64,000 nt of DNA from Pogostemon cablin. Taxonomy: Eukaryota; Streptophyta; Magnoliopsida; Lamiales; Lamiaceae. Positions within the stretch are counted from its first letter, which is position 1, and each line of letters opens with the position of its first letter. Position numbers and translations under genes: made by a program. The stretch spans positions 16,114,852 to 16,178,851 of the forward strand of contig CM042958.1 in assembly GCA_023678885.1 (NCBI GenBank). The letters run 5' to 3'. Under the pieces are notes generated by a model that was not told the origin of the DNA, ran no database searches, and saw only the letters and a list, made by a program, of their open reading frames with translations. Shown one piece after another: positions 24,857 to 36,080 of the stretch.

Positions 24857-25677
24857 GGGGTGGCTATTCGCACCCTCGAAAAAACTAAACTTGGCACATT
24901 TTTAAACATACCCCAATATAAATAAATAGCATGCACCCCGTTTTGAGAACTTTTTACCCTTTCATTTTACATCATTAATGAGCTGTAAGTTGTAACACCG
25001 AAACCTTACCCTACTCACCTTCTAATTATCATCACATGATCTGCCTCACCATTTCAAGTTATTGAATTTACTCTTGCAACAGCATATGGTAATTGTCTTA
25101 AATTATCGTCTTTATCTTTCTTACTTTCTTATCCCTCTTCGTCATTTCTTCCATGGCAATTTAAAATCCTACCCAACGCTCCATATTAATTCATTTATTT
25201 CCTCTTGTATCTTAACCCCGCGGTGAGCCCGAACGCGTCCTCACTTGTGGTGGTGACGACATAGAAGTTGTCAAGGTGTATACCGGACGATCTGAGCCGC
25301 CTTCTGCAATACGGAGTGGTCAGATTGGAGTCGTTCACGACCAGCCTGTTGATATTCTCCCTATTGGGCTGATCTTCCTGATCAGCATCTGATGGCGGCG
25401 ACGAGCGTACAGAGAATGGCGTTGTAGGCGGTGTCTTGCAGAACGCAGTCGCTTCCGCTTGAGAATCTCTCCGAGGAAGACAACAAAGCTTCCACTTAAA
25501 AATAGGTATCTCCGGTGGCCGTCAATGGTGTCATTGGAAGCCATGACGATGTGTACGAGATTACATGTAGGAAGATCAGCAGGCTAAGGAAATTTTAGAA
25601 ATTTTATACCATGTAATTTTAGTGTTCTTTAATTACGGGGTGCATTTAGTTATTTCGGGGGTGCGAACAGCCGCCCC
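24857..25677. mobile_element. Pack-MULE-like element with captured GC-rich sequence
   Basis: Terminal inverted repeats: left GGGGTGGCTATTCGCACCCT then CGAAAAAACTAA; right TTATTTCGGGGGTGCGAACA then GCCGCCCC. A perfect 9-bp repeat TTAAGAAAT lies at 24848-24856 and 25678-25686, the Mutator target length. The interior at 25215-25545 is GC-rich and coding-like, unlike everything around it, while the sub-terminal parts are AT-rich. There is no transposase, so the element is non-autonomous. This is the classic layout of a Mutator element carrying a host gene fragment. Confidence 0.75.
25215..25545 (-). pseudogene. Captured gene fragment inside the Pack-MULE, source unidentified
   Basis: On the minus strand one frame runs from an ATG at 25544 for 69 codons (MASNDTIDGHRRYLFLSGSF...). 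Further downstream another frame reads NFYVVTTTSEDAFGLTAG. The coding-like stretches change frame, so this is a fragment and not an intact gene. I could not assign a parent family. A search of the translated segments against a plant proteome would identify the donor. Confidence 0.45.
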
Positions 25678-25916
25678 TTAAGAAATATAGTATTTAATAT
25701 GTAGATGGTTGAGAGATATAATAATTTAATATATAGTGGGCAGTTGTATTAGTATTATGTGTAGATCCCAATAAGTATTTCATTATAATTTAATAGATAA
25801 AAATGATAATATCTTTAATTAGCGCCTACTCCCTCAAACTCTTTTTAATTTTCGCCTTTTTTTCTATTTTGATTTGTTCTATAAAAATTTTTACTTCCCT
25901 AAAAGGCAATTTATAG

Positions 25917-26218
25917 TGTGCACTCGGGTGCACCTAAAGATAGGGTGCACCCATATACAAATATAAACAAAAACATATACAATTAAGAGTAAAAATATAT
26001 ACAATTTAATTATTAATTTTTTTAATAAAAATTGTATTTAATATTCAATAAAAAGTTATACACATATGGATGTTAGTTTTTTTTTTAATGAAAACTTAAT
26101 GTAAAAAAATATACAATTATTACAAAACACGTATACAAAATAGAATAATATGTATACAAAATAGAATAAAAAGACATACACATATTGGTGCACCCGGGTG
26201 CACCCAATATACACTCTC
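25917..26218. mobile_element. MITE-like element with GTGCACCC palindromic ends
   Basis: Left end GTGCACTCGGGTGCACC plus a second GGGTGCACCC; right end GGTGCACCCGGGTGCACCC. The interior is AT-rich and matches the elements at 20-352 and about 63820-64000 in inverted orientation. The minus ORFs at 26056-26326 are artefacts of this repeat. Confidence 0.6.
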
Positions 26219-26870
26219 CCTAAAATGGCTGAAGTCAAAATTAAAGGTAGAGGTGGAAATTATATATAGTGTGGTAGAATTAGTATATTTGCCAACAATT
26301 AATCTATGTGGGATGAGTTCCCACACCCTCTTCTTTTCCCTTTCATTTTCTCTTATATTCTTGTAATTAAAGTTGTAATTTTCAAATATTAATTACTCAT
26401 TCTTTTGGAATTGTTTTAATTAAACTTATACATTAAATTCATTTATTCCAAATATTCAACTTATTTTTATTTTAACTATAACGAAATATTACAAAAAAAA
26501 TATTGATGAAAAATGGGCTTGACCCAAATATCCTCTTATAACACCAATCTTAACATCCTCAACCTTTTATTTTCTCTAATTAATTAAGTATTCATCCATC
26601 TTGCCCACACGAGACAATATACACAGCCATACTTCAAGGGAGCCTATATCAATTGGATAAATTAATTTAAAATGTTCCTCGTGGTTTACTTTAATAAGTT
26701 TAACAATGTAGATAAGCATAACATAATAATTATACAAGCAGCACATGAATTACATTAATTATAAGTCCACAAATTCGAATAACATGACAACACATGATAA
26801 ATATAGTTCTTAATTAATAAAGAATTCTTGAATACAGCATAACTAAAAGAAATTGTTGTGGAATTAATTA
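26219..26870. other. Intergenic, no gene seen
   Basis: AT-rich. From about 26700 it is similar to 29385-29510, marking the 3' flank of the duplicated lipid-transfer-like genes. Confidence 0.45.
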
Positions 26871-27962
26871 AAGGCCAATAGCTTTCGTACATCCTTGGAT
26901 GAAGGCCTGAAAATGCCATAAACAATGTGTTAGAAAAAGGGCAAATGGTTGTATGTATACACCCCCTCTTTTATTCATGAAAATCAAATAAACCCTCACT
27001 ACCTGTTTTTTTTTTTCCTTTTTTCTAAATGATTCAAATTTATGGAAAGAAATAAGAGAGCTTGGCTAGATTCAATGATAACGACATGTTTGTCATGCAA
27101 TTAACATGTAATTCTAATGATAAAAAAGAGATTAAAACATAAATTGTCTTATATCTTTTTACGTAATCCGAAAAGATCTTAAAATAGTTAGGACATTTAT
27201 TTTCACCCCAAAATAATATCTTTTCACCAATTTCATCTTATAACTTTGTAAAATTACCAATTCACATCCCATAAAATTGAAAAAATTGATCATTTTAAGT
27301 ACAAATGACAATTTTGATGAGAATTTAAAAAGTATGAGACTATTTCGAAAAAAAATTAAGTTTTTTGGATCTATTTTTAATAAAATAAATTATATGAGAT
27401 GATTTTGATTTATAATTTTGATAATAAGTTGTTAAAAAAATGATGTAGTTATCGTTTTATTTTTATTTTAAAAATTTTAGACTCTCAAACGATATAATTT
27501 TATACTTAAGCCGCTAATTGATATATAGAAGAATATAAATTAAGGCTTAGATTAAAAAAATAAAAAATTACGGAGCATGCATTAAAATATTTGTATTTTT
27601 ACAATATGACTAGTTTAAGTTGCAGATGTTGACTTAAAAAAATTGATTACCTATACACATTCCTTTGTAATAGTAACATTTTTGCAGTATATCTTGGCGA
27701 AATTAAGAAGATATGGAACAAGTGTTGGAGGTAGAGATGATTGGGAGCAAACACATTGCAAGTTAACGGTTGCAAATCTGGGGCAACATATCTCTGCAGC
27801 AACCTTCGTACTATCGGCTGATTTCGATGCAATAAAACAGGCTATACCGATTGCTTGAAGAGCGGTTATCTTGACGGGCTCACACTCGTGTTGCGCTACT
27901 GCAGCGTGATGGTGGTTGCAAACGACAAATGCAACCACCAGCACGAATGTTACGAGTCTCAT
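26871..27962 (-). CDS. Lipid-transfer-protein-like secreted eight-cysteine protein (copy 1)
   Basis: Exon 1 (27962-27651) encodes 103 aa. A signal peptide (MRLVTFVLVVAFVVCNHH, cleavage near AVAQ) is followed by an eight-cysteine pattern C-x14-C-x16-CC-x9-CxC-x22-C-x8-C (QHEC, IAC, ICC, LQCVC, YC, KEC), the plant nsLTP/AAI arrangement. Such proteins carry lipids in the apoplast. The ORF stops at ECV-stop, immediately followed by GTAATC, a good donor. A downstream segment at 26911-26871, after a TTTTCAG acceptor, reads AFIQGCTKAIGL-stop, so the gene has either a 3'-UTR intron or, if the donor GTATAG is used two bases after the last Cys codon, a short alternative C-terminus. The same intron and second exon exist in the duplicate copy. 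The plus-strand ORF at 27643-27858 is a shadow. Confidence 0.8.
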
Positions 27963-28053
27963 TTTTCCACAATAGGTGAAAACAAACCCTAGCTATTAGT
28001 TATCTAGCACTCAATTGATAAAATGATGTGTATGATGTGATTTCGATGGCCTT

Positions 28054-28063
28054 TTAATTTATA
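28054..28063 (-). promoter_or_regulatory. Probable TATA box of lipid-transfer-like copy 1
   Basis: On the minus strand the sequence reads CTATAAATTA, about 95 bp before the ATG. The same motif and surrounding block (GATTTCGATGGCC..AATTTATAGTAC) is conserved in the duplicate at about 35837-35846. Confidence 0.5.
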
Positions 28064-29384
28064 GTACAAAAAGATTGATTAAGTGGTTTGCATGTTTGGT
28101 TTAGATAATAGATAAATACTTCATATAAGAGTTGACACTTATAAAATATAGGGTTGTGACTTTTTTGCAGGTGGTATGATTGAAAATGTCAAGGGTTGAA
28201 GTATGTGTATATATGTGACTAAACAAATCAAGTATCATGTAGGATTTTTCTTGTGTATCTTCATCCATCCGTCGTATTTTCATTGACTGTCTGAAATTAA
28301 ATCAATATTTAATATAATTGTCATTTCACAACTATTTAGAAAACCAAATTAAATTATTCTAATATTATCTTTAAAATTAAAATTGCAGCATATAAATTTA
28401 CTTTATTCAAAATAGTTGCAAGAAACTTAATTTCTGAGAAATAGTCTCATTTATAAATTCTCATCAAAATTGTCATTTTTACTTATGTTCAATTTTTCTA
28501 ATTTCATGAGATGAGACTGAATCAATGCTTTTACAAAGTTATGAGATGAAATTGATAAAAAAAATGGTTTGAGTCGAAATCAGAACAAAATTGAAAAGTT
28601 TAAAACAAAAATGAATGTCCTGATTATTTTAGAATATTTTTAATAAAGTAAAAGAATACTAGATAATTTATATTTTAATCTCTAATTAATCACACTCCAC
28701 TAATATAAGAAATGTTTTTGATCGTTTTATGACCATACTTAATGTTTTCTTAAATATTGGTGAGGAACTTAAAATAATATACAAGATAGTGTTACATATA
28801 TTATTGTTGAATTAATATTTAACCTTTCTTGCACGTATTAGAAAAAAAAAATCTCATTTAAACGTTTGTATCATTTATATTTCAACTGAATTTTTTCATT
28901 TAAAAACAATACCCTAATAAATTAAAGAGTATACTGCTACCTATGATTTTTGGCAATCCATGGATCCCAGAGTTAGGAAACTATTATTTTCAAACTATTG
29001 TTCACAAATATCCTAATTAAGTAGCAGAGGAAATACGAGAGTCGCCGCGAATTCATGAAGACAGTGAAGAAAAAGAATCTGATGGCAGGAACTGATGACT
29101 TATAGGATATTATAACATGGAGGAGTTTGGGTGGAAAAAGCAGGATTAATTGTGAATATTATAAAATCTTAAATGTATACTCCCTCCGTCCCGCCACAAA
29201 GAAGGCGTAATCATTAGGATGTGGAGTAATTTAGTACTTTCATTGTATTATTTTTTAATATTCAGATGCGCTCAATAAAGAATGAGTTCGCTTGGCCATA
29301 GTACCAGAATAATCATTTACTAAAAATGCTCGGTAAACCTCATTTATTTTATTAATAAAAACTTGTTTTTGCGGGGAAAAAAAA
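28064..29384. other. Intergenic, no intact gene
   Basis: AT-rich. One Stowaway-like terminus (CTCCCTCCGTCCCGCCACAAAG) at about 29177-29200 without a clear partner. Confidence 0.45.
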
Positions 29385-29552
29385 AATTGTAACATAACAA
29401 TTGTAGACAGAGCACATGAATTACGATTAACTATACGTCCACAAATACGCAATAACATGAGAACACGATAATAGCAGTTGGATGCATGCAGCACAATTCA
29501 AAACAATTTGTTGTTGGATTTAAGGTCAACAGCTTTCTTACACCCTTGGTCA
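29385..29552 (-). pseudogene. 3' part of lipid-transfer-like copy 2, cut by a transposon
   Basis: 29390-29552 matches the exon-2 and downstream sequence of copy 1 (ACAGAGCACATGAATTACG, then on the minus strand CAAGGGTGTAAGAAAGCTGT). The match breaks at 29552, where the CACTA element begins, and resumes at 33327 (CAAAGAAGGCCTGAAAATGC). Exon 2 of copy 2 is therefore split by the insertion. Confidence 0.75.
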
Positions 29553-30169
29553 TCCCTACAACAAAACTACACATTATATGTGTAGTCTTTGTACGTCATT
29601 TTTAAAAAATATTATGCACAAAAACAACAGATTATATATGTTGTCTTTGCGAGTCTTTTTATGAAACTTTTTGTTAAATGACAACAAATTAAATGTGTAG
29701 TCTTTATGCATCTATATTCCCAATTTTTTTTTAAATACCAATTGATTATATATGTTGTCTTATTTTGTTAAAATAACACATTTATATAATATTGGTTCAA
29801 TAGAAGTACTAAGGACATAAAACAAATAGTATTAGTTCAATAAAAGTACTCAGGAGTCAATAGTTGCTAACATGTTTAAATCAAAACTGCAAATCATTAC
29901 AATAATGCATCTCCATTATCATCTAGAAATTGGCTGCAAGCATATATCGCCTTCTTTTGTATATCGAAAAGCAAATTGATACTACTATGAGTTGCAATGC
30001 TGGGCCATTCACAGAGTCTGGAATTGTAACGATTATGAGCTGAAATGTTCAAATAGATGATCTCAATCAATGAATACTTTTCAGAGAAAATTCTGAATAA
30101 TAAATATAAAGTAAATGCTCAATTCTTTAAAAAGGAGTAAGGTGATTGTAAAAAAATTCTCTCTCTTTG

Positions 30170-30612
30170 GCAACTCTTCTTCCAAGGCCTACCCATAAAA
30201 GAACAAAAACCATGTAGAAATTAAGGAACTTAACATTAGTTACTCATGCACGACTAGGTGTTGAAAGGCGAGAAAAGCAGAGATATAGACTTACCCTCAA
30301 TAACTAACCCATAGTAAAGCATGAACATCAAGTTGTTCCAAGGTGAGGATGTCAGTTGCTCCACCACAACCTACCAATTCAATGAAGAGAGCGAGCTTAA
30401 TGTTTGGGGGACCAAAATTATTGTGCACAATAATATATCATGATAAAAGGATAGACAGAATGGGGAGGGAGATGAGGCAACAAAGTAGAGAATAGATAAG
30501 TGAGACCACCTTCTTTGCTACAGTTTTGGTGTCTTTCTTCCCCTTGAAAAATTTATCCAGTAACATGTGGAAAAAATGCCCAAATGGACCTAGGTAGGCT
30601 GCCCCAAATATC
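30170..30612 (-). pseudogene. Captured PMP22/Mpv17-family gene fragment inside the CACTA element
   Basis: On the minus strand three exon-like pieces keep splice borders. After a GATGCAG acceptor, about 30612-30507 reads IFGAAYLGPFGHFFHMLLDK and then FFKGKKDTKTVAKKV. About 30386-30293 reads VVVEQLTSSPWNNLMFMLYY then GLVIEG before a GTAAGT donor. About 30197-30170 reads PWKKSCQRE, eroded. Order and sequence match the central part of peroxisomal membrane protein PMP22 (Mpv17/PMP22 family), whose members carry a GPxGHFFH..LDKFFKGKKD block and an EQLTxSPxNNxxFMxYYG block. The first exons and the C-terminal third were not found. It lies wholly within the transposon, so it is a captured copy; the functional gene should be elsewhere. 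Confidence 0.8.
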
Positions 30613-31979
30613 TGCATCAAAAATTTCAAGCCAAACAACACTTTCAAATTAGACTACTGCACAATTATTTGGATGTTCTACAACTTCCCACAGATGTCAA
30701 AATATAAGCTTTCCCAATGATTTTGAAGCAAAGAGTTACAATACTCTTGGGAAGACCTCTCCATGAATGAACCAGTTAAAGAAAGCTTTGAGTGGATGCG
30801 ACAAGATAACCATATAATAACAGAAAATGGTATAAGTTTGAGAACCAGTGAGAGCTCTTGATTTCGGAAAATTATAACCTCTAATCATCACATACTACAA
30901 TCTTGTTCCAACTGAAAGATAGTTGAAAGGTACTCAAAGAAGACTACCGTCAATCTCCAAAACTAATGCCCAATTACTTAGGGAATACTAGACAAAAACA
31001 AGTCTCCGAATGAGCAAAATGCCTGTAACAGAAATATGTAGAACCAAATTCACCTAGTTTTCAAAGTGGCTAGAAAGTAACTGGCAAAGATCGGTCTTTG
31101 ACATGCTTTGCATTCTAGAGAAAGAAGACTGCATAAACCAAGTGAATTTTAAACATTAGGACAGAGAAATGTTAGGGCTAGCATCTTCTTGGTTAGGAGA
31201 GGCACGCCATGAATATACCAACAAAGTACAAAGAAAAATCAAGAATTATAAGAAAAGAATAACTCTACTAGTATCTTTCTTACGCTTCAATTTCTAAACA
31301 TAAATTTAAAATAGTTAGCACAGTGAATTTGGTACAGTAACCATCACAGCATCAATTACATCAAAACCTTCATCCCATCAAAACTTTGAATACAATGTAC
31401 CATGGATCAACATGTGAATTTGATTAAACTTTTCCTTAGATTAAATGTCAAGTATTCTTGTTTAAGCAAGAAGTTTCTGCAATGTGATAAAGACATATAA
31501 AATGAAGTATCCCAACCGTGAAGAGCCATTTTTAGGGTGATAATTATCATATGCATGTTTGTTAAAAAGTTAGATAAATTCATAATCAACACACTTTTTA
31601 CTTGAACAAGGGATACTGAAAGTAAACCGACCCACTGCTCACCCTCAGTCCCTCACAATACGAGATACTCTCAGCGACTCTTTTCAGCATGACATGAACA
31701 TGCCTGCAGTTGACCTAACTAACATAAATGATCGAGAAGAAACACAATTCAAGGTCAAAAAATCCCAAAGTTGACCTAAATTGATTGATCAAAAACCTTA
31801 GTGGAAGTCATATTAATATAGTAACCAAAGAAAAATTAGTTGCACCATCAGTAATTACCAAAATGTTTGCTGCTCCAGACTTTGTACAAGAGCATGGAAT
31901 CCCTGAAAATGATGAGTACTCTTTGTTAATTGAAGAAACAACAAAATTATCATAAATTATCATAAGTTAAAATAAGTTC

Positions 31980-32480
31980 TCTCTGGGGGTGAGCTTGAAA
32001 AGGGCCCGTCGATAGGAGCCAGACAAGAGTGGCTTGAAGGAGGCAGACATCAAGAGGCTGTTTGCGGTTTCCATCGATGGCCACGCTGCTGTCAATAATT
32101 TGAACGCCGACGATTTGGGAGAAGGAACCCTAAGCAGCCCTGTTCTGTCGGCGAAGACGTCACAGCGGCGAGAGGCAGTGACAAGTCATGTTTCCTTGCG
32201 TGGGTAGAGAGATCCACACCAAGGGAGGCTGGTTGAGGGGCAGGGCCATCGCTAGATGTTGTCCTTCGATACGACGATGGCGAACTACTTGCAGAAATCA
32301 GGCGACGGAGAACAACCGCGCTAATTGGATAATATATTGGTTGCTGATAGCGGCAAAAAGGCGCCGAGCGAGACCGGCGATGCAATTGAAGCGCACATGA
32401 GGGGCGACGCTGTCTGTTGCGGCGCCGACTAGGGCAAAGTTTGGGAAAAAGTGTAGAGGCCAGAGGGAGGGGGCGGAAAA
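31980..32480. other. GC-rich captured segment of unknown origin inside the CACTA element
   Basis: Base composition jumps well above the surroundings. On the minus strand an ORF of 97 codons (32385-32092, MHRRSRSAPFCRYQQPIYYP...) is rich in S, R and P, like a leader or first exon. The plus ORF at 32188-32400 overlaps it. No family was recognised. It may be a 5' exon and leader of a second captured gene. Confidence 0.4.
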
Positions 32481-33326
32481 ATTCAGTGATGAATGGGGAA
32501 TTTTAATTTATTACTATTAAAGAGTTTCTTTACAAATATGATGATAATTAATTAATATTATTTTTGTAAAAAACATACTTTTTATTTTTTAAATTAAATT
32601 AACTAATTTTTATGACTTTTAAATTAATTAAATTAACATCATTATATTCTTAAATCTCTTTAATTTTTTATTAAATAATTTTAATTATTAAATCAATTTA
32701 TAATAATTAAAATTATCTCATCAATTATATATTAATTTTTTAAAAATAATTTTAAGTTTGAGTTCTATATTTAATAATTATTTTTTTATATCTATTTCAC
32801 ATTTAATTAAAATAAAAGAATTTACTACAATGTATTTAATGTTTAATTAATTAATAAAAAAATCACAAAAAAATTACAATAATTTAAGACAACATATATT
32901 ATACATGTTGCCTCAAAATAAATTAATTACTTCATTACAATTTAAGACAATTTAATATTTAATTAGTTTTAAAAAAAGTTCACAAATTTATGAGTAATGA
33001 CATATTCAAATTATACATGTTGCCCCAAAATAAATTAATTAGAAAATATTATATTATACACAATATATATTGTCATATGTATAGTCTTTGTGCATAAAAA
33101 AAATTACAATTACTTATATATATTGTCTTATAATAAATTACCTTACAAAATAACATGTTTCACACCACATTAAGACACCACCAGTCAATATGTGTAATCT
33201 TTATGCGTGAAAAAATATTTAAGACAACATATATATTTAAAACTACATATATAAAGCGTACAACTACACATATTTTTAATGTATGTAGTCTATTAACTAG
33301 TGTTTTAATATTTTTTTGTTGTAGTG

Positions 33327-34029
33327 TCAAAGAAGGCCTGAAAATGCAATAAACAACATGTGTTAGAAAATACCAACAATAACATATTATATTATATTTT
33401 TTAGAAGTATCGGCATTTTAAAAAAAAGCAAAAAAAAAAATTGTATGAGGTCAAATCAATAACTATTATAATAAAGAAGATACTCAATTGATGAAAATGA
33501 TAAGCGGTACTGTTGTTAATTATTTCATAAATATATTTTATAGTAATAGTATAAATGAAATAGGATAATATTCTAAAAGAAAAAGTGATAACATTTTTAA
33601 TAAAAAATTATAACTAATTACAAAAGCGTAAAATGATCTTATCGTGAGACGCTCTCACACATATTTCCTATTACAAAATTATCAATACTTCTATTAAGTT
33701 CTAAAGGTTAAAAAAATATATTCTCTTCGTCTCGTTTCAATTTTTATATTTGCTTTTCACGTGTACATTAAGAAAATATAATATTTTATTCAATTTTTAT
33801 GTTTGCTTTTCACGCGGAAATTAAGAAATATAATATTTTAATATGTAGTGAGTAGAAATAGTATAATACTAATATTTAATATAAAGTGGATAGTAATATT
33901 AGTGTTGTGCGTGGATCCTATGAATATATAATATTTTGAGTGAGTTTAATCAACCAAAAAATAAAATGTAAATATTGAAATGATGCGTTAAATTAAAAAT
34001 ATATAAAGATTAAAATGGAGATGCACGTT
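33327..34029. other. Remnant intron of lipid-transfer-like copy 2
   Basis: 33327-33370 continues the copy-1 exon-2/intron border (GAAGGCCTGAAAATGC, TGTGTTAGAAAA). The rest is AT-rich with no gene. A fragment GTGAGACGCTCTCACAC at about 33645 resembles the ends of the MITE at 5275-5520. Confidence 0.5.
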
Positions 34030-34711
34030 TTTATTATTTATAAAAGTGATTGATCAGTATATAAATTCAATTTGAAAGATTCAACATAACCACATAATTA
34101 AACTTGACATGTCATTTTAATTGTAATAAATTATAAAAGCATTCTTAAAAATTATATTAAATATATGAAATTTGACGTAGTTATCATTCTGTATTTTTTT
34201 TATCTATTTAAAATTTTAAATTTTGAATCAGTTTTTTTTTTCACAAACACTAGTATAGTCTGAAGTTGTGTGAGAATTAAGTTATAATACATTTTTTAAA
34301 AGAAATATTCAATTAATAAAAAGTTATAATATGTAAACGTTTGTTTGAATCCTAATTTATTAATTATTTTTATTATTTATAAAAGTGATTGATCAATATA
34401 TAAATTCAATTTGAAAGATTCAATATAACCACATAATTAAATTTGACATGTCATTTTAATTGTAATAAATTATAAAAGCATTCTTAAAAATTATATTAAA
34501 TATATGAAATTTGACGTAGTTATCATTCTGTATTTTTTTGATCTATTTAAAATTTTAAACTTTGAATCAGTTTTTTTTTTCACAAACACTAGTATAGTCT
34601 GAAGTTGTGTGAGAATTAAGTTATAATACATTTTTTAAAAGTAATATTTAATTAATGAAAAGTTATAATAGGTAAATGTTTGTATGAATCCTAATTTATT
34701 AATTATTTTTT
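34030..34711. repeat. Tandem direct duplication, two ~340-bp units
   Basis: 34030-34370 and 34371-34711 are almost identical over long stretches, for example AAAAGTGATTGATCA, ATTTGACGTAGTTATCATTC and CACAAACACTAGTATAGTCT in both. Few differences suggest a recent event. It lies in the enlarged intron of lipid-transfer-like copy 2 and has no coding content. Confidence 0.85.
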
Positions 34712-35284
34712 AATATATTATAAAAAATTATTCATCAGAAAAATGAATTATTATTTTTTTAAAGAAAAATATTATTTTTCAAATTCTGATATATTGTGAT
34801 TTTTTTTTATATTCTTGTTGAGAAAATTTTGAGAGTAATTTCTTTTACCCAAAAAATAATAATTCATCATTCTAAAGAATAATTTTTTATATACTAAAAA
34901 GCAATTTTTTAAAATAGGATTCATGCCGAACTTGGTTTACACTGATAAAGTGCAATGATTAATTAACCATAAAAAATTTATAATATAAATAAAATTTTAT
35001 AAACTTTTTTAATAAAAAATATAATATCTTTAATAAAAAAAGTTATAATTAAGTTTAAAATAAATAAATAAATAACATAGAACAATCTTATCATAAAAAC
35101 ATCTTACTCAAGTGTCGATATTTTACTAAGACCTTATAAGATTGGGAAAAAAAATCACACAATTAAATAATTAATTTCTCCATTAATTGAACTTCATAAT
35201 CAATATAAGTCATAAAAAACTGTAAGATAATATCCCTTCTATCAGACAAAGATACTCCATCTATATAGACTTAACTTGATAACT

Positions 35285-35370
35285 AGTTTCCAGACTTGCC
35301 CTTCTTCTTTTGGATCTTCTTCATGTAGAACTCAAGCCTTCCAAGATGTATCCATCTGCTCTACCACATA
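35285..35370 (-). other. Short coding-like fragment, unidentified
   Basis: On the minus strand an open frame reads RWIHLGRLEFYMKKIQKKKG and then KSGN before a TAG stop. The basic C-terminus and clean stop look like the last exon of a small basic protein (ribosomal-type), but I could not name it. It sits between the intron repeats and exon 1 of lipid-transfer-like copy 2 and has no counterpart in copy 1. Confidence 0.3.
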
Positions 35371-35460
35371 AAATAAAATTACGGAGCATGCATGAAAATA
35401 CTTGCAATTTTAGATTATATGATTAGTTTATGTTGCAGATATTGCCTTAAAAAATTAATT

Positions 35461-35742
35461 ACCTATTCACATCCCTTTGGAATAGTAAAATCTTTGCAAA
35501 TACGCAATTCATTGGCTACTTGAAGAATAGACGAAGCAGCTTTCGGAGGCAGATCTTTTTGGGAGCAAACACATGGCCAATTGATAGTTGCAACATTTCT
35601 TTTTAGCACTATAACAGGCTCCAATGGTTTCTGAAAGAGTTTTAAATTCGACGGTCACACAATCCGGTTGCGCTACCGCAACGTGATGGTGGTTGCAAAC
35701 GAATGCAACCACCAGCAATGTTGTGACTATCGTTGCTCTCAT
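35461..35742 (-). pseudogene. Lipid-transfer-like copy 2, exon 1, frameshifted
   Basis: The start MRATIVTTLLVVAFVCNHHH is a signal peptide parallel to copy 1, followed by QPDC and IGAC. Then the open frame runs into KKKCCNYQLAMC and ends early at 35509. Aligned with copy 1, about 41 bases between the second cysteine and the CxC motif are missing. That is not a multiple of three, so the remainder (CVCSQKDLPP, ELRICKDF, IPKGCE-stop) lies in another frame. With exon 2 also split by a CACTA element, this copy should not make a normal eight-cysteine protein. The stop and following GTAATTAAT donor are conserved with copy 1. Confidence 0.8.
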
Positions 35743-36080
35743 TTCAACAGTAGGGGAAGACTTAACAAACCCTATTTGTTATAGGTGACAGTTTATCAAA
35801 TGATATGCAGGAGGTATGATGTGATTTCGATGGCCATGTAATTTATAGTACAAAAAAAGATGTGGTCTGCAAATTTGGTTTAGATATATATATAATGTAT
35901 AGTATAGGATAATTATGATTCTATTGCATGTGCCATGTGGTATGATTGACGATGTCAAGGGTTGAAGTGTATTTAATTATATGATGACTAAACAAATTAA
36001 TCAAGTGGCCATATATAATGTTTTCTTCAATATCGATGTGAAGCTTAATGCCACATTTTCTTGAGCGTATCCTAGTATAC

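Larger units (their letters stand above)
29553..33326. mobile_element. Non-autonomous CACTA (En/Spm) element, about 3.8 kb
   Basis: The right end on + reads TTTTTTTGTTGTAGTG, so its inverse begins CACTACAACAAAA, the CACTA signature. The left end reads TCCCTACAACAAAAC, the same terminus with a changed first base. A 3-bp TCA flanks both sides (29550-29552, 33327-33329). Sub-terminal regions at 29560-29770 and 32870-33320 hold many inverted and direct copies of motifs like ATATATGTTGTCTT, GTGTAGTCTTT and GACAACATATA, the expected transposase-binding sub-terminal repeats. No transposase ORF exists, so it would need an autonomous partner. It carries gene fragments (next entries) and interrupts exon 2 of lipid-transfer-like copy 2. 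Confidence 0.85.

Noticed and set aside
26056..26326. Minus ORFs of 60 and 68 codons
   Set aside because: They are translations of the GTGCACC-type MITE.
27643..27858. Plus ORF of 71 codons over the lipid-transfer exon
   Set aside because: Antisense shadow of the eight-cysteine protein, which has a signal peptide and the full Cys pattern on the other strand.
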